Assembly (NCBI RefSeq): GCF_900111155.1
Contig: NZ_FOGG01000039.1
Span: 1-43,973 of the forward strand
Source of the DNA: Pedobacter rhizosphaerae
GTDB lineage: Bacteria; Bacteroidota; Bacteroidia; Sphingobacteriales; Sphingobacteriaceae
Length of the DNA stretch: 43,973 nt
Reading direction: 5' to 3'
The notes under the pieces are model-generated. The model ran no database searches. It was not told the origin of the DNA and saw only the letters and a list, made by a program, of their open reading frames with translations. Of the stretch, positions 24,068-33,101 are shown one piece after another (the stretch's first letter is position 1; every line of letters begins with the position of its first letter). Both the position numbers and the translations under genes were made by a program.

Positions 24068-24781
24068 ATGAGCGGCAAACTATTTCTGGTACCTACACCA
24101 ATAGGCAATTTAGAGGACATGACCTTCAGGGCGATCCGCATTTTAAAGGAATGTGATCTTATCCTTGCTGAAGATACGCGTACCAGCGCCCCTATGCTCA
24201 AACATTTCGGCATAGATAAAAAGGTATATGCGCACCACCAGCATAACGAGCATAAGGCTACTGCAGAAATTATCAGGTTTTTAAAGGAAGGACAAAAAAT
24301 TTCCTTAATCTCTGATGCAGGAACACCCGCCATCTCTGATCCGGGTTTTTTGTTGGTTCGTGAAGCCATTAAAAATGAGATTGCGGTGGAATGCCTGCCC
24401 GGAGCAACTGCCTTTGTACCTGCATTGGTAAACTCTGGCCTTCCGGCTGATGCCTTTGTTTTTGAGGGATTTTTACCTGTAAAAAAAGGTAGGCAAACCA
24501 AATTCAAGAAATTGGCTGAGGAAGAACGCACCATTATACTTTACGAAAGTCCGCACCGTTTATTGAAAACCTTAGAAGAATTTGCACAATATTTGGGGGG
24601 AGACAGAGAAGCGTCGGTGAGCAGAGAGTTAACCAAAATGTTTGAAGAAACCGTTAGGGGTACTTTATTAGAGATAAAATCACATTTCGAAAACAATACT
24701 TTAAAAGGAGAATTTGTAATTTGCATATCGGGTAAACCCCACATTAAAAGCAAAAACAAATATGCGGATGTAGATGAATAA
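24068..24781 (+). CDS. rsmI: 16S rRNA (cytidine1402-2'-O)-methyltransferase
   Basis: RsmI uses SAM to 2'-O-methylate C1402 in the decoding centre of 16S rRNA. Family marks are FLVPTPIGNLEDMTFRAI (residues 5-22), AEDTRTSAPMLKHFGI near 38, the SAM-binding SDAGTPAISDPG near 82, and YESPHRLLKTLEEF near 160. I use the ATG at 24068 (237 residues); an in-frame TTG at 24059 lies closer to the palindrome and gives no family-like extension. It heads a plus-strand run of four genes (PH/SHOCT protein, lnt, lspA) with gaps of 39, 11 and 9 bp. Confidence 0.95.
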   Translation: MSGKLFLVPTPIGNLEDMTFRAIRILKECDLILAEDTRTSAPMLKHFGIDKKVYAHHQHNEHKATAEIIRFLKEGQKISLISDAGTPAISDPGFLLVREAIKNEIAVECLPGATAFVPALVNSGLPADAFVFEGFLPVKKGRQTKFKKLAEEERTIILYESPHRLLKTLEEFAQYLGGDREASVSRELTKMFEETVRGTLLEIKSHFENNTLKGEFVICISGKPHIKSKNKYADVDE

Positions 24782-24820
24782 CATCCCTAAATTAACAACA
24801 CATCAATATAAATTGCCATT

Positions 24821-25465
24821 ATGATTAGCATAGATAGATTTTTAAGCGACGAACAAGATCCAAAAGCTGTAGAAAAAGTTATTGGAAAACTAAATGACCT
24901 TTTAACCACAGGTGAAGAAATTTTATATTTAGCAGTACAAAAAAAGCCTGCGGTAAACTTGTTGCCCGATTGCATTGCCATTACCAATAAGCGTATTTTC
25001 TACTGTGAGCCTGGAAATTTAGGCTTAACTATGAACTTTAAAGATATTTCCTGGAAAAGCGTTAAAGAAGTTTCCTTTAAAGAAGAGTTTTTTGGTTCTA
25101 AATTCATCTGTGTACCACAACATGGAGAAAATATTGTCACGGAGTTTATCCCAAAAGTTCAGGCTAGAAAACTGCATCAGGCAGCAAATCAGCAATTAGA
25201 AGAGTATAAAGAGTTAGTTCGTCAGCAAAAGCTGGAGGAAAATCGCGCAACAGCCTCCCCTATTAATTTGAATGCCCAACCTGTTGTCGAAATCCCGGTT
25301 ATTGAGCCTGTAGCTCCAGAGCCGATTCAAATTGCTGAAGTTATTGAGGAACCTGAAGATGAAACGACTTTGAAATTGCGTAAGTTGAAGACTTTATACG
25401 ATAAGCACCTCATTACGCAGGAAGAATACGAAGCCAAAAAAGCCAATATTTTAGATAGCCTGTAA
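24821..25465 (+). CDS. PH-domain and SHOCT-domain protein
   Basis: The 214-residue protein has an N-terminal bacterial PH-like domain (about 20-125), with LTTGEEILYLAVQKKP, CIAITNKRIFYCEP and FKDISWKSVKEVSF strands as in the YokE/bPH group. A variable Pro/Glu-rich linker follows (about 145-180). A C-terminal SHOCT motif is seen in LRKLKTLYDKHLITQEEYEAKK (about 186-207; key residues Leu, Lys-Leu, Tyr, Ile-Thr-x-Glu-Glu-Tyr). SHOCT segments are usually oligomerisation or tethering elements in small bacterial proteins. No signal peptide is seen, so it is likely cytoplasmic or at the inner face of the membrane. It sits between rsmI and lnt in the same operon; a link to lipoprotein processing is not shown. 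Confidence 0.82.
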   Translation: MISIDRFLSDEQDPKAVEKVIGKLNDLLTTGEEILYLAVQKKPAVNLLPDCIAITNKRIFYCEPGNLGLTMNFKDISWKSVKEVSFKEEFFGSKFICVPQHGENIVTEFIPKVQARKLHQAANQQLEEYKELVRQQKLEENRATASPINLNAQPVVEIPVIEPVAPEPIQIAEVIEEPEDETTLKLRKLKTLYDKHLITQEEYEAKKANILDSL

Positions 25466-25476
25466 TCACGAAACCG

Positions 25477-27102
25477 TTGAACAAAATACAAACGTATTCG
25501 CTTGCCTTACTGAGCGCATTTTTACTCTGGCTGGCCTGGCCGCCTATGCCCTTTACCGCCCCACTGCTGCTCGTTGGCTTAATTCCATTGCTGTTTGCCA
25601 TGGAAGACATTGCTAAAAGCAACATCCGGAAGAAAGGCAGGCGTATCTTTTTAACAGCGGGTTTGTGTTTTTTAATTTGGAATACGGCCTCCATATATTG
25701 GGTGTATAATGCCATAAGTGCCTATAATGGTGCAGCTATAGCATTGCCAGTGTCATTAATCCCATTCGGGTTAGGTGCCCTGCTCATGACTTTTGCCTTT
25801 TGGCTTTATTACCGGCTAGGCAATTATGTGAACAAAACCATAGCCTATTCAGGACTGATTGCGTTCTATATCGCCCTCGAGTACCTGCAACAAACCTGGG
25901 ATTTAGCCTTTCCCTGGATGACACTCGGAAACGGTTTTGCAAATATGCATCAATTGGCCCAATGGTATGACCACACCGGAATTTATGGTGGTTCGCTTTG
26001 GATTTTACTGAGCAATATTTTTGCTTTTGAGGCCATTAAACAGTTGAGGTCTCACACAGGATTAGTTAAGTTTAAGACATTGGCTGTCTGGATTTTGATT
26101 GTAACCATTCCAATTGGAATTTCCCTGACCAAATACTACCATTCGGAAGAAAAAGGTACCCCTAGCAATGTAGTGGTGGTACAGCCTAATATTGATCCTT
26201 ATCAAAAGCTGGAATTTATTCCTCCTGCACAACAAATCGATATCCTCAAACACTTATCAGACTCTGTTGGACAGGTGAATACAGAATATTTTATATGGCC
26301 TGAAACTGCTATTCCCAGTTATGATGATGAAGAACGCATTCATCAATCAACTACCTATAGTACCTTACAAAATTTTATCAGCAAGTATAAAAACGGAACA
26401 TTAATTACCGGAATTGAGAGCATCAAATTCTACCCTGAAAAGAAGACACTTTCTGCCCAATACGATTACCAAAGAAACATTTATGTAGATCATTTTAACA
26501 CGGCCATGCAGATAGAAAATTCGGCGAATGTGCAGTTTTATCATAAATCTAAACTGGTTCCCGGTGTAGAAAAAATGCCTTTCCCTAAAGTATTTTCATT
26601 TTTAGATGGCGTTTTTGCCCAACTTGGCGGAGCTGTTGGGGGTTGGGGATGGCAAGATGAGCCTGGTGTACTTTATGCACAAAGTGGTATCGGTGCTGCA
26701 CCTGTGGTTTGTTACGAAAGCTTATGGGGCGATTGGATAGGCAGATCTGTTAAAGAAGGCGCACAATTTATCGCCATTATTACCAATGATGGCTGGTGGG
26801 GAAATACCTCTGGGAAAGATCAGCATATGCTTTACGCAAAATTAAGGGCCATCGAAACACATCGTGATGTGGTTCGTTCTGCAAACACAGGGATTTCATG
26901 TTTCATTAATCAGCGTGGAGATGTAGTGCAAAAAACCAAATGGTGGACCAGAACCGCTATTAAAGCGGATATCCACCTTAATGATGAAATTACCTTTTAT
27001 GTTAAAAGTGGTGATATTATTGCTAAACTGCTTTCTGTAGTGGCTATTATCCTTGCGCTAATTATTCCGTTTAGAAAATGGATTAAGCCCATAAAAAAAT
27101 AA
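25477..27102 (+). CDS. lnt: Apolipoprotein N-acyltransferase
   Basis: Lnt adds the third acyl chain to the N-terminal cysteine of lipoproteins at the inner membrane. The 541-residue protein has about six N-terminal membrane helices (residues 1-210), then a nitrilase-like periplasmic domain and a final helix near the end. The Glu-Lys-Cys triad is visible in FIWPETAIPS, YHKSKLVPGVEKMPF and APVVCYESLWGDW. The start is TTG at 25477, 11 bp after the upstream stop; the first in-frame ATG would remove most of helix 1. Immediate linkage to lspA gives two successive lipoprotein-maturation steps in one operon, which fits the many lipoproteins encoded nearby. Confidence 0.95.
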   Translation: MNKIQTYSLALLSAFLLWLAWPPMPFTAPLLLVGLIPLLFAMEDIAKSNIRKKGRRIFLTAGLCFLIWNTASIYWVYNAISAYNGAAIALPVSLIPFGLGALLMTFAFWLYYRLGNYVNKTIAYSGLIAFYIALEYLQQTWDLAFPWMTLGNGFANMHQLAQWYDHTGIYGGSLWILLSNIFAFEAIKQLRSHTGLVKFKTLAVWILIVTIPIGISLTKYYHSEEKGTPSNVVVVQPNIDPYQKLEFIPPAQQIDILKHLSDSVGQVNTEYFIWPETAIPSYDDEERIHQSTTYSTLQNFISKYKNGTLITGIESIKFYPEKKTLSAQYDYQRNIYVDHFNTAMQIENSANVQFYHKSKLVPGVEKMPFPKVFSFLDGVFAQLGGAVGGWGWQDEPGVLYAQSGIGAAPVVCYESLWGDWIGRSVKEGAQFIAIITNDGWWGNTSGKDQHMLYAKLRAIETHRDVVRSANTGISCFINQRGDVVQKTKWWTRTAIKADIHLNDEITFYVKSGDIIAKLLSVVAIILALIIPFRKWIKPIKK

Positions 27103-27111
27103 GAACGAGAT

Positions 27112-27654
27112 ATGAGTATAAAAAACATTAAAAATCAGCGCGTTTTAGTCTTGATTCTATTTTTGAATGTTGTGGTCGACCAGATTTCTAAACTAATCGC
27201 GCGGAAAGAGATTGCCTACTACGAGCATATCCCTATTATTAAAAATTTCTTTACCCTCACAAAAGTAGAGAATACAGGCGCTTTTCTCTCTTTGGGAGAT
27301 AATATGCCCTACGCTTTACGATTGGTTATTTTATCAGGCTTACCCATTATTGTGTTAGGATTTGGCCTTTATTACCTGTTTTCACACAAAAACCTTCCTA
27401 AAAGTATGCAGATTGCCATCTGCTTTTTAATTGGTGGTGGAATTGGTAATTTGTATGATCGGATTGTACATGGCTCCGTTACCGACTTCATGCACATGGA
27501 TTTCGGAATTTTTCAAACCGGGGTATTTAATTTTGCCGATATTTCTATTATGATTGGGGTTGGCATCTTGTTGGTGCAATCATTCAGAAAGAACCTTAAA
27601 AACAATAAAAAGCAAGAAGAGGATGTAATCACGAATGTTGAACATCAATCTTAA
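27112..27654 (+). CDS. lspA: Lipoprotein signal peptidase II
   Basis: LspA cleaves the signal peptide of prolipoproteins just before the lipidated cysteine. The 180-residue protein has four membrane helices. The two catalytic aspartates can be seen in GGGIGNLYDRIVHGSVTDF and FNFADISIMIGVG, and the NTGAFLSLG loop is also present. A basic Lys/Asn-rich tail (about 160-180) extends the protein slightly beyond the usual 160-170 residues. It starts 9 bp after lnt and should be translated from the same message. Confidence 0.96.
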   Translation: MSIKNIKNQRVLVLILFLNVVVDQISKLIARKEIAYYEHIPIIKNFFTLTKVENTGAFLSLGDNMPYALRLVILSGLPIIVLGFGLYYLFSHKNLPKSMQIAICFLIGGGIGNLYDRIVHGSVTDFMHMDFGIFQTGVFNFADISIMIGVGILLVQSFRKNLKNNKKQEEDVITNVEHQS

Positions 27655-27733
27655 TGCACAATTAATCCAATGAAACAAACATATCGTTATATTTAGGTGT
27701 TAAAACCCTTAATCAACTCAAATAAATCTCAAC

Positions 27734-28150
27734 ATGAAAAGAAATGCAACAGCCGTATGGCAAGGTTCTATTAAAGAAGGAAATGGTAAAATCACTACCC
27801 AGAGTACAACTTTAAACGACACACAATATTCTTTTAATTCTCGCTTTGCGGAAGGTGTAGGTACTAATCCTGAGGAACTTATTGCCGCAGCACATGCAGG
27901 ATGCTTTACAATGAAACTTTCTGCCAACTTAACAGAAGCAGGTTTTACAGCAGAAAAATTAGAAACAAAATGCGAAATCAACTTAGATCCGTCTAAAGGT
28001 GAAATCGTAGAATCGCACTTAACTTTAACAGCTTCTGTTCCGGATTTAACACAAGAAAAATTTGATGAACTGGTGGCTGATGCAGAGCAAAACTGCCCGA
28101 TTTCTAAATTATTGAATACTAAAATTACTGTTGATGCTACTTTAGCATAA
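27734..28150 (+). CDS. OsmC/Ohr family peroxiredoxin
   Basis: The 138-residue protein has the OsmC fold signature: VGTNPEELIAAAHAGCFTM with the peroxidatic cysteine (about residue 57), and the resolving cysteine in AEQNCPISKLL (about 122). It begins MKRNATAVWQGSIKEG, typical of OsmC proper rather than Ohr. OsmC enzymes reduce organic hydroperoxides in the cytoplasm with a thiol donor. A TATATTTA box at about 27688 could give it its own promoter, 80 bp after lspA. A terminator hairpin follows 25 bp after the stop codon. Confidence 0.92.
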   Translation: MKRNATAVWQGSIKEGNGKITTQSTTLNDTQYSFNSRFAEGVGTNPEELIAAAHAGCFTMKLSANLTEAGFTAEKLETKCEINLDPSKGEIVESHLTLTASVPDLTQEKFDELVADAEQNCPISKLLNTKITVDATLA

Positions 28151-28174
28151 TCACGTTAAAAAGCTTATACGCGT

Positions 28175-28212
28175 AAAGAAGCTGTATTGATGATGCAGCT
28201 TCTTTATTTTAT
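28175..28212 (+). terminator. Rho-independent terminator of osmC
   Basis: AAAGAAGCTG (28175-28184), an 11-nt loop and CAGCTTCTTT (28196-28205) form a perfect 10-bp stem followed by ATTTTATT. Confidence 0.88.
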
Positions 28213-28553
28213 TACAAGAACTAACACCTCTATATCTTATTGATAATGAGTGTTTTGCCTCACACCAAAACAAAGCCATTACATACTTATATTTTCTTAA
28301 ATGGTTATATGGTAAAAGTTTCTCCACCCTGTAAGACAAATTAAGCTCATGGAACTATGTTCCTGAATGAGTTTGCTTCAGCTCCCCTATCCCAGCTTCG
28401 CTATGACGAAATTTGCCAGCAGAAAATAATAAACTCTTTGTGTCTTGGTGGTAAAAAAACTCAAATTGAACAGCATAATTTTCGCGCTTGAACCAATCTT
28501 CTTCAAATTCCGTGCTTTCAGTGTTTCCGTGGCCAATAAGCCCTTCAAAAAAA
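28213..28553. other. Gene-free gap between osmC and nadE
   Basis: No gene is supported in these 341 bp between convergent genes. A stem-loop is seen at 28346-28371 (CTCAT and ATGAG outside GGAAC/GTTCC). The pieces CTTTGTGTCTTGGTGGT (around 28436) and TTCCGTGCTTTCAGTGTTTCCGTGG (around 28507, split by short spacings) look like degenerate copies of dispersed intergenic repeats. Nothing else stands out. Confidence 0.4.
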
Positions 28554-30194
28554 CTAAATCAAATATTTCCCCACAATAGGCATTCTTCTACCCATACCAA
28601 AAGCCTTTGGCGAAACCCTTAAAATAGGTGGCGTTTGATAGCGTTTAAATTCAGCGATATTAACCATTCTTAAAATACGTTTCACTAAGGCTTCGTCGAA
28701 ACCTTGATTAATAATTGCAGCCGTACCTTGTTTCATTTCGATATGCTGATAGAGAATTTTATCTAAAACTTCATATTCAGGAAGTGAGTCTGAATCTTTT
28801 TGATCTGGCCTTAACTCAGCAGATGGTGGTTTTACAATGGTATTCACCGGAATAATTTCCTCGTCTTTATTAATGTATCTTGCGAGTTCAAAAACCTGCA
28901 TTTTATATACATCCCCAATTACCCCAATAGCGCCACACATATCGCCATAAAGCGTACCATAACCTACAGCGCACTCGCTTTTGTTGGAGGTATTGAGCAA
29001 AATATAGCCAAACTTATTACTCATGGCCATATTGATGATTCCGCGAATACGGGCCTGAATGTTTTCTTCTGCCAGATTAAAAGGCAAACCCTTAAAGGCA
29101 GGGGCTAAAGTTTCATCGAAAGCTTCGGCAATTTCCTTAATAGGAACGATTTCATGCATGCAGCCGATGTTATTGACCAAACCTAAGGCATCTTGCACAG
29201 AATGATCTGAAGAGAACTTAGAAGGCATTAAAACGGCCATTACATTTTCGGCTCCCAGCGCACGACAAGCCAAAGCACACACCACTGCAGAATCGATTCC
29301 GCCCGATAAACCCAATACAGCTTTACTAAAACCCGATTTCTGGAAGTAATCCCGAATACCTAAAATCAATGCATCATGGATTTGTTCAATATCATTGGCC
29401 CGTTGTTGTTCAGGATATTTGTTTTTAACATTTTCTACTTCGGCCAGATCAAATACTTGTAAATCTTCTTCAAAATATTTCATCTCTGCTTTCATTGAAC
29501 CATCGGCATCGAAAACCAATGAACCGCCATCAAAGATAATTTCGGTCTGTGCACCTACCTGGTTTACATAAAAAAGCGGGAGCTGATATTTACTGGCATT
29601 ATCGCCTAAAACTTTAATGCGTTCATCATCATGGGTATAAGAAAATGGCGATGCTGCAATGTTGATCATCACATCGGGCTTTTCCTTAATCAGCACATCC
29701 ATTGGGTTAGAAACATACAAAGGATTATCGTTAATATTCCAAAGATCCTCACAAATGGTTAAGGCAATTCTTTTCCCTTTAAAATCTATACAGGCAAAAT
29801 TAGTGGCAGGTTCAAAATAACGGTATTCATCAAAAACATCGTAGGTTGGAAGCAGCGCCTTTTTAGTAATGGCTTTAACTTTTCCCGCTTCAATAAAATA
29901 AGCTGCATTAAACAAATCTTTCCCCTGAAGGATATCATTTTTAACCGGCGAACCAACAATACAAGCGATATCATTGCAATGTGCAGCAATTTCTAAAACA
30001 GATTGCTCACATAGCGCAATAAACTCTTCATATTCCAGAAAGTCGCGGGGAGGATAACCACAGATAGCCAGTTCGGCAAACACAACTAAATCAGCACCTT
30101 TACTTTTAGCCAATTGAATTCCATCAATAATTTTCCGGGTATTGGCCTCAAAGTTTCCAATGTGATAATTGAGTTGCGCTAGAGCTATTTTCAT
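28554..30194 (-). CDS. nadE: Glutamine-dependent NAD+ synthetase
   Basis: NadE makes NAD+ from deamido-NAD+, ATP and glutamine-derived ammonia. The 546-residue protein joins two domains. The N-terminal nitrilase-like glutaminase (1-260) shows its Glu-Lys-Cys set in VVFAELAICGYPPRD, TKKALLPTYDVFDEYRYF and LTICEDLWN. The C-terminal synthetase (from about 275) has the ATP-binding PP-loop LGLSGGIDSAVVCALA near 293 and the KPPSAELRPDQKDSDSLP loop near 455. A TATTTTTG box at 30227-30234 is a likely promoter element. A barrel protein gene precedes it on the same strand, 50 bp away, so the two may form a transcript. Confidence 0.96.
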   Translation of the reverse strand: MKIALAQLNYHIGNFEANTRKIIDGIQLAKSKGADLVVFAELAICGYPPRDFLEYEEFIALCEQSVLEIAAHCNDIACIVGSPVKNDILQGKDLFNAAYFIEAGKVKAITKKALLPTYDVFDEYRYFEPATNFACIDFKGKRIALTICEDLWNINDNPLYVSNPMDVLIKEKPDVMINIAASPFSYTHDDERIKVLGDNASKYQLPLFYVNQVGAQTEIIFDGGSLVFDADGSMKAEMKYFEEDLQVFDLAEVENVKNKYPEQQRANDIEQIHDALILGIRDYFQKSGFSKAVLGLSGGIDSAVVCALACRALGAENVMAVLMPSKFSSDHSVQDALGLVNNIGCMHEIVPIKEIAEAFDETLAPAFKGLPFNLAEENIQARIRGIINMAMSNKFGYILLNTSNKSECAVGYGTLYGDMCGAIGVIGDVYKMQVFELARYINKDEEIIPVNTIVKPPSAELRPDQKDSDSLPEYEVLDKILYQHIEMKQGTAAIINQGFDEALVKRILRMVNIAEFKRYQTPPILRVSPKAFGMGRRMPIVGKYLI

Positions 30195-30226
30195 CAGGTA
30201 TTTTATTTATTTGTTTAGTTAATGGT

Positions 30227-30234
30227 CAAAAATA
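30227..30234 (-). promoter_or_regulatory. -7 box for nadE
   Basis: The minus strand reads TATTTTTG, an exact TAnnTTTG match placing the transcript start about 27 nt before the ATG at 30194. Confidence 0.45.
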
Positions 30235-30244
30235 TTCCCTCGGC

Positions 30245-30919
30245 TTAAAAGAAAAATCCGAAATTAAGGGCCAGGTAATGATTTTTCACATTCCTGTTTT
30301 TATCGGTTACAATATTAGTAAAACTGTTGTTAAAAGTTAAACCTGCCATAATACTGGTATTGCCGGAAACATCAAACTCACCGCCACCGCCAATAACCAA
30401 ACCTGCACGATAAAATTTAACATAATCTGATACATTTAAATTATCAGCAACCGTTGTATTCCCTCTTACTGCATCTTGCTTGGCACCAATCATAAAAGAA
30501 TTCGACAAGCCAAACTGTCCGTACCAGCGTTTACCATCTTCCTTGATGGTTTTTAACTTAATGGTTAATGGCAATTCTATGTATTGCAAGCGATACTTTA
30601 GATCGTAAGCTGTAGGATCTGTACTATTCTGACTTGCAGTATATGGAGATACATTTACTTCTGTACTTTTTCCATTAATAGTGGTAATTGTTAATGCAGT
30701 AGCGAAACTATAATTGGGGGCAAAGTTAAAATCGCCCATTATTCCATAAGAGAAGCCTAAGGCCACACCGTTGGTTTTTCCCTGCTCGGGTTTTAGCCAG
30801 CCAATGGTAGGCGTAGCGGTTAAGCCCAATCTAAAGCCGTAATTAGTAAGTGGATTATATTGCGCCCAGGCGCTTATTGCTGTAAACGATAAAATTAAAA
30901 TGGTAGCTAGTCTTTTCAT
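30245..30919 (-). CDS. PorT-like outer-membrane beta-barrel protein
   Basis: The 224-residue protein has a signal peptide ending AISAWAQ (about residue 19) and a small barrel of the OMP beta-barrel/PorT-like type: YGFRLGLTATPTIGWLKPE near the N-terminus, ALGFSYGIMGDFNFA, LQYIELPLTIKLKT near residue 115 (the diagnostic block of this superfamily), and a C-terminal strand NHYLALNFGFFF. PorT-type proteins can belong to type IX secretion, but many homologues have other or unknown roles, so this is a fold-level call. It diverges from gldB, with about 28 bp between the two start codons. Confidence 0.8.
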   Translation of the reverse strand: MKRLATILILSFTAISAWAQYNPLTNYGFRLGLTATPTIGWLKPEQGKTNGVALGFSYGIMGDFNFAPNYSFATALTITTINGKSTEVNVSPYTASQNSTDPTAYDLKYRLQYIELPLTIKLKTIKEDGKRWYGQFGLSNSFMIGAKQDAVRGNTTVADNLNVSDYVKFYRAGLVIGGGGEFDVSGNTSIMAGLTFNNSFTNIVTDKNRNVKNHYLALNFGFFF

Positions 30920-30947
30920 GCTTTATGTGATATATTTGTTCTACATG

Positions 30948-31979
30948 ATGTATAACGTAAAACAGAGGCAAATTTATCTAATTTTTCTTTTCGCCATCGC
31001 ATTTATTTCCTGTAAGCAAAGTAAGCGCCCCGATGTAAGTAATATTAATGTAGATATTAAGATCGAGCGCTTTGATCAGGAGCTCGCCAAAGCTCGGCAA
31101 AACGATTTGGCACAGGTTGATTTGAACCTGAACCAAAAGTATGGATTGTTTTACGATGACTATATCCATAAAATGATTGGCTCTCCCAATTACAGCAACC
31201 AGCAAGTACTGGAAATCCTGTTTAAAGATAAGGCTTACGCCGATCTGACGCATGATGTAGACAGCGTTTATCCCAATCTTAAAACGCAGGAAGCTGGATT
31301 AACAGAAACTTTTAAATACATCAAATATTACTATCCCAAAGCCAGGATTCCGAGAATGATCTCCTTCGTTTCAGGATTTGCCTATCAAATGCCTGTTGGC
31401 GATCAGTATTTAGGCATTGGCCTGGATATGTTTTTAGGTAAAGACAGCAAATTTTACAAAGCCATTATTCAAAGTGTTCCATTGTATTTATCGAGACGCT
31501 TTACACCAGAATACATTGTTCCACGTGTAACAGAAACCTATGCGCATGAAGAATTATTTCCTGAACCTGACGAAAATAAGTCGTTATTAGCCAAGATGGT
31601 TTTCCAGGGAAAGATCTTATACTTTCTCGATCAGGTTTTACCTGAGCACACCCCAGACTCCATAAAAATCGGATATACTTCCGATCAATTGCAATGGGCG
31701 CAAAATTTCGAGGGAAATATATGGGCATATTTTTTAGAAAATAATTTCCTGTACGAAACCGATTACCAAAAGATACAGGTTTTCTTATCAGAAGGCCCAT
31801 TTACGCCAGGACTTGGTGAAAACAGGGAGTCGGCACCAAAATTAGGTGTATGGACGGGTTGGCAAATGGTCAAGAAATATATGGCAGAGCATCCTGAAGT
31901 TACGCTGCAGCAGTTGATGGCCGATCATGATGCGCAGAAAATTTTAAACCAATCCCGGTATAAACCGAAGCCTAAGTAA
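30948..31979 (+). CDS. gldB: Gliding-motility lipoprotein GldB-like
   Basis: From the ATG at 30948 the product is 343 residues with a lipoprotein signal ending FISC (Cys22). The start of the mature part, VDIKIERFDQELA, and blocks such as YPKARIPRMISFVSGFAYQ (about 122-140), YLGIGLDMFLG (about 150-160) and a C-terminal GVWTGWQMVKKYM (about 300-312) match GldB, an essential lipoprotein of Bacteroidota gliding and type IX secretion in Flavobacterium. An earlier ATG at 30900 would overlap the divergent gene and lacks a proper signal peptide. No gldC-like gene follows; a patatin comes next. Many non-gliding members keep gldB, so motility is not implied. Confidence 0.88.
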   Translation: MYNVKQRQIYLIFLFAIAFISCKQSKRPDVSNINVDIKIERFDQELAKARQNDLAQVDLNLNQKYGLFYDDYIHKMIGSPNYSNQQVLEILFKDKAYADLTHDVDSVYPNLKTQEAGLTETFKYIKYYYPKARIPRMISFVSGFAYQMPVGDQYLGIGLDMFLGKDSKFYKAIIQSVPLYLSRRFTPEYIVPRVTETYAHEELFPEPDENKSLLAKMVFQGKILYFLDQVLPEHTPDSIKIGYTSDQLQWAQNFEGNIWAYFLENNFLYETDYQKIQVFLSEGPFTPGLGENRESAPKLGVWTGWQMVKKYMAEHPEVTLQQLMADHDAQKILNQSRYKPKPK

Positions 31980-32041
31980 GCGTATCTCAAACAAACATCG
32001 AACATTAACAGTTTCTCAAACAGTAAACTATTTCTCATTTT

Positions 32042-32812
32042 ATGAAAGTTGGCATTGTATTATCAGGAGGTGGCATTAGAGGCATAGCACATTTAGGCGT
32101 TTTAAAGGCATTTAGTAATCTAGGAATAACGTTTAGTCACATTAGTGGCACCAGCGCGGGTGCCATAGCAGGAGCATTTTTTGCTGCCGGTATCGATCCG
32201 GAAGAAGGATTAAATATCTTCCTTAAAACTAAGCTTTGGAAATTTGTTAGGCCTGCGGTGGGTTCACTGGGGCTGATCAATATTGAAAACACCTCGCTAA
32301 TTTTAAAAGAATATTTCCCTGAAGATGCTATAGAGAAACTTAAAATTCCATTAACCATTGCTGCTGTAAATTTTAGCGAAGGCAGATTAGTTTATTTCAC
32401 CAAAGGTCCTTTAATCAGAGCCATACATGCCTCAAGTTGCATCCCCGGAATATTTAGGCCCATTATGATTGAAGGCCAGATGTACGTAGATGGTGGCATC
32501 CTGAACAACTTTCCTGTAGAACCGTTAATGGAGGAATGCGACTTCATTATTGGATCTTCATGTAACCACTTGAAACCTGTAGATAAAATTACCGGAATCA
32601 CCAACCTGATGGGGCGTGCCGGCATCATGTCTATTAACCATGATATGGAGCGTAAGGCTAAATTCTGTAATGTATTGATTGAACCAAAAGGTTTAGGCGC
32701 AATAAGCACGTTTGATATGAAACGGGCAGAGGAAATTTATTGGCTGGCACACGAAGAGGCGCTTATTACCATCAAGAATAATCCTACAATCAGAAATTTA
32801 ATAACAAGATAA
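32042..32812 (+). CDS. Patatin-like phospholipase
   Basis: The 256-residue protein is a compact patatin domain. The oxyanion-hole GGGIRG (9-14), the nucleophile elbow GTSAG with Ser38, and the DGG motif with Asp150 form the Ser-Asp dyad. The family hydrolyses acyl chains from phospholipids or other lipid esters. There is no signal peptide, so it should act in the cytoplasm or on the inner leaflet. It follows gldB by 62 bp on the same strand with no terminator in between, so co-transcription is possible. After it lies a 289-bp gap containing two hairpins. Confidence 0.93.
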   Translation: MKVGIVLSGGGIRGIAHLGVLKAFSNLGITFSHISGTSAGAIAGAFFAAGIDPEEGLNIFLKTKLWKFVRPAVGSLGLINIENTSLILKEYFPEDAIEKLKIPLTIAAVNFSEGRLVYFTKGPLIRAIHASSCIPGIFRPIMIEGQMYVDGGILNNFPVEPLMEECDFIIGSSCNHLKPVDKITGITNLMGRAGIMSINHDMERKAKFCNVLIEPKGLGAISTFDMKRAEEIYWLAHEEALITIKNNPTIRNLITR

Positions 32813-32937
32813 CTCTAAAATGTATTATAATACACACATTTAAATATATTAAATCTACACAAAATACAACTGTAAAAACTACACTAAGTAAAATTTATAT
32901 TACATTTCTCTTGATAAATCACAGACATTGATTTAAA

Positions 32938-33024
32938 TTAGGGTTATAACTTGCAGTAAAGCGAGGTTAACCCTAAGTGTCTATCTATGATTTTAACTTT
33001 TACTAACTTCTTCCAGGGAAGAAG
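32938..33024 (+). other. Two hairpins upstream of the astacin-like gene
   Basis: TTAGGGTTA (32938-32946) is inverted at TAACCCTAA (32968-32976), a 9-bp stem with a 21-nt loop. Next, CTTCTTCC (33007-33014) and GGAAGAAG (33017-33024) form a second perfect inverted repeat with almost no loop. Neither is followed by a T-run. They lie 78-164 bp before the ATG at 33102 and could be in its leader; no known riboswitch was recognised. Confidence 0.5.
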
Positions 33025-33101
33025 AATCCCCATTTTTACGATATTCTGAATGTTTTTGTAATCACCTAATTACTAATCATTAATTAATTTAAATCAAAAA
33101 C

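Noticed and set aside
30900..30947. Longer start for gldB at 30900
   Set aside because: It overlaps the divergent barrel gene and puts a second hydrophobic stretch before the lipoprotein signal.
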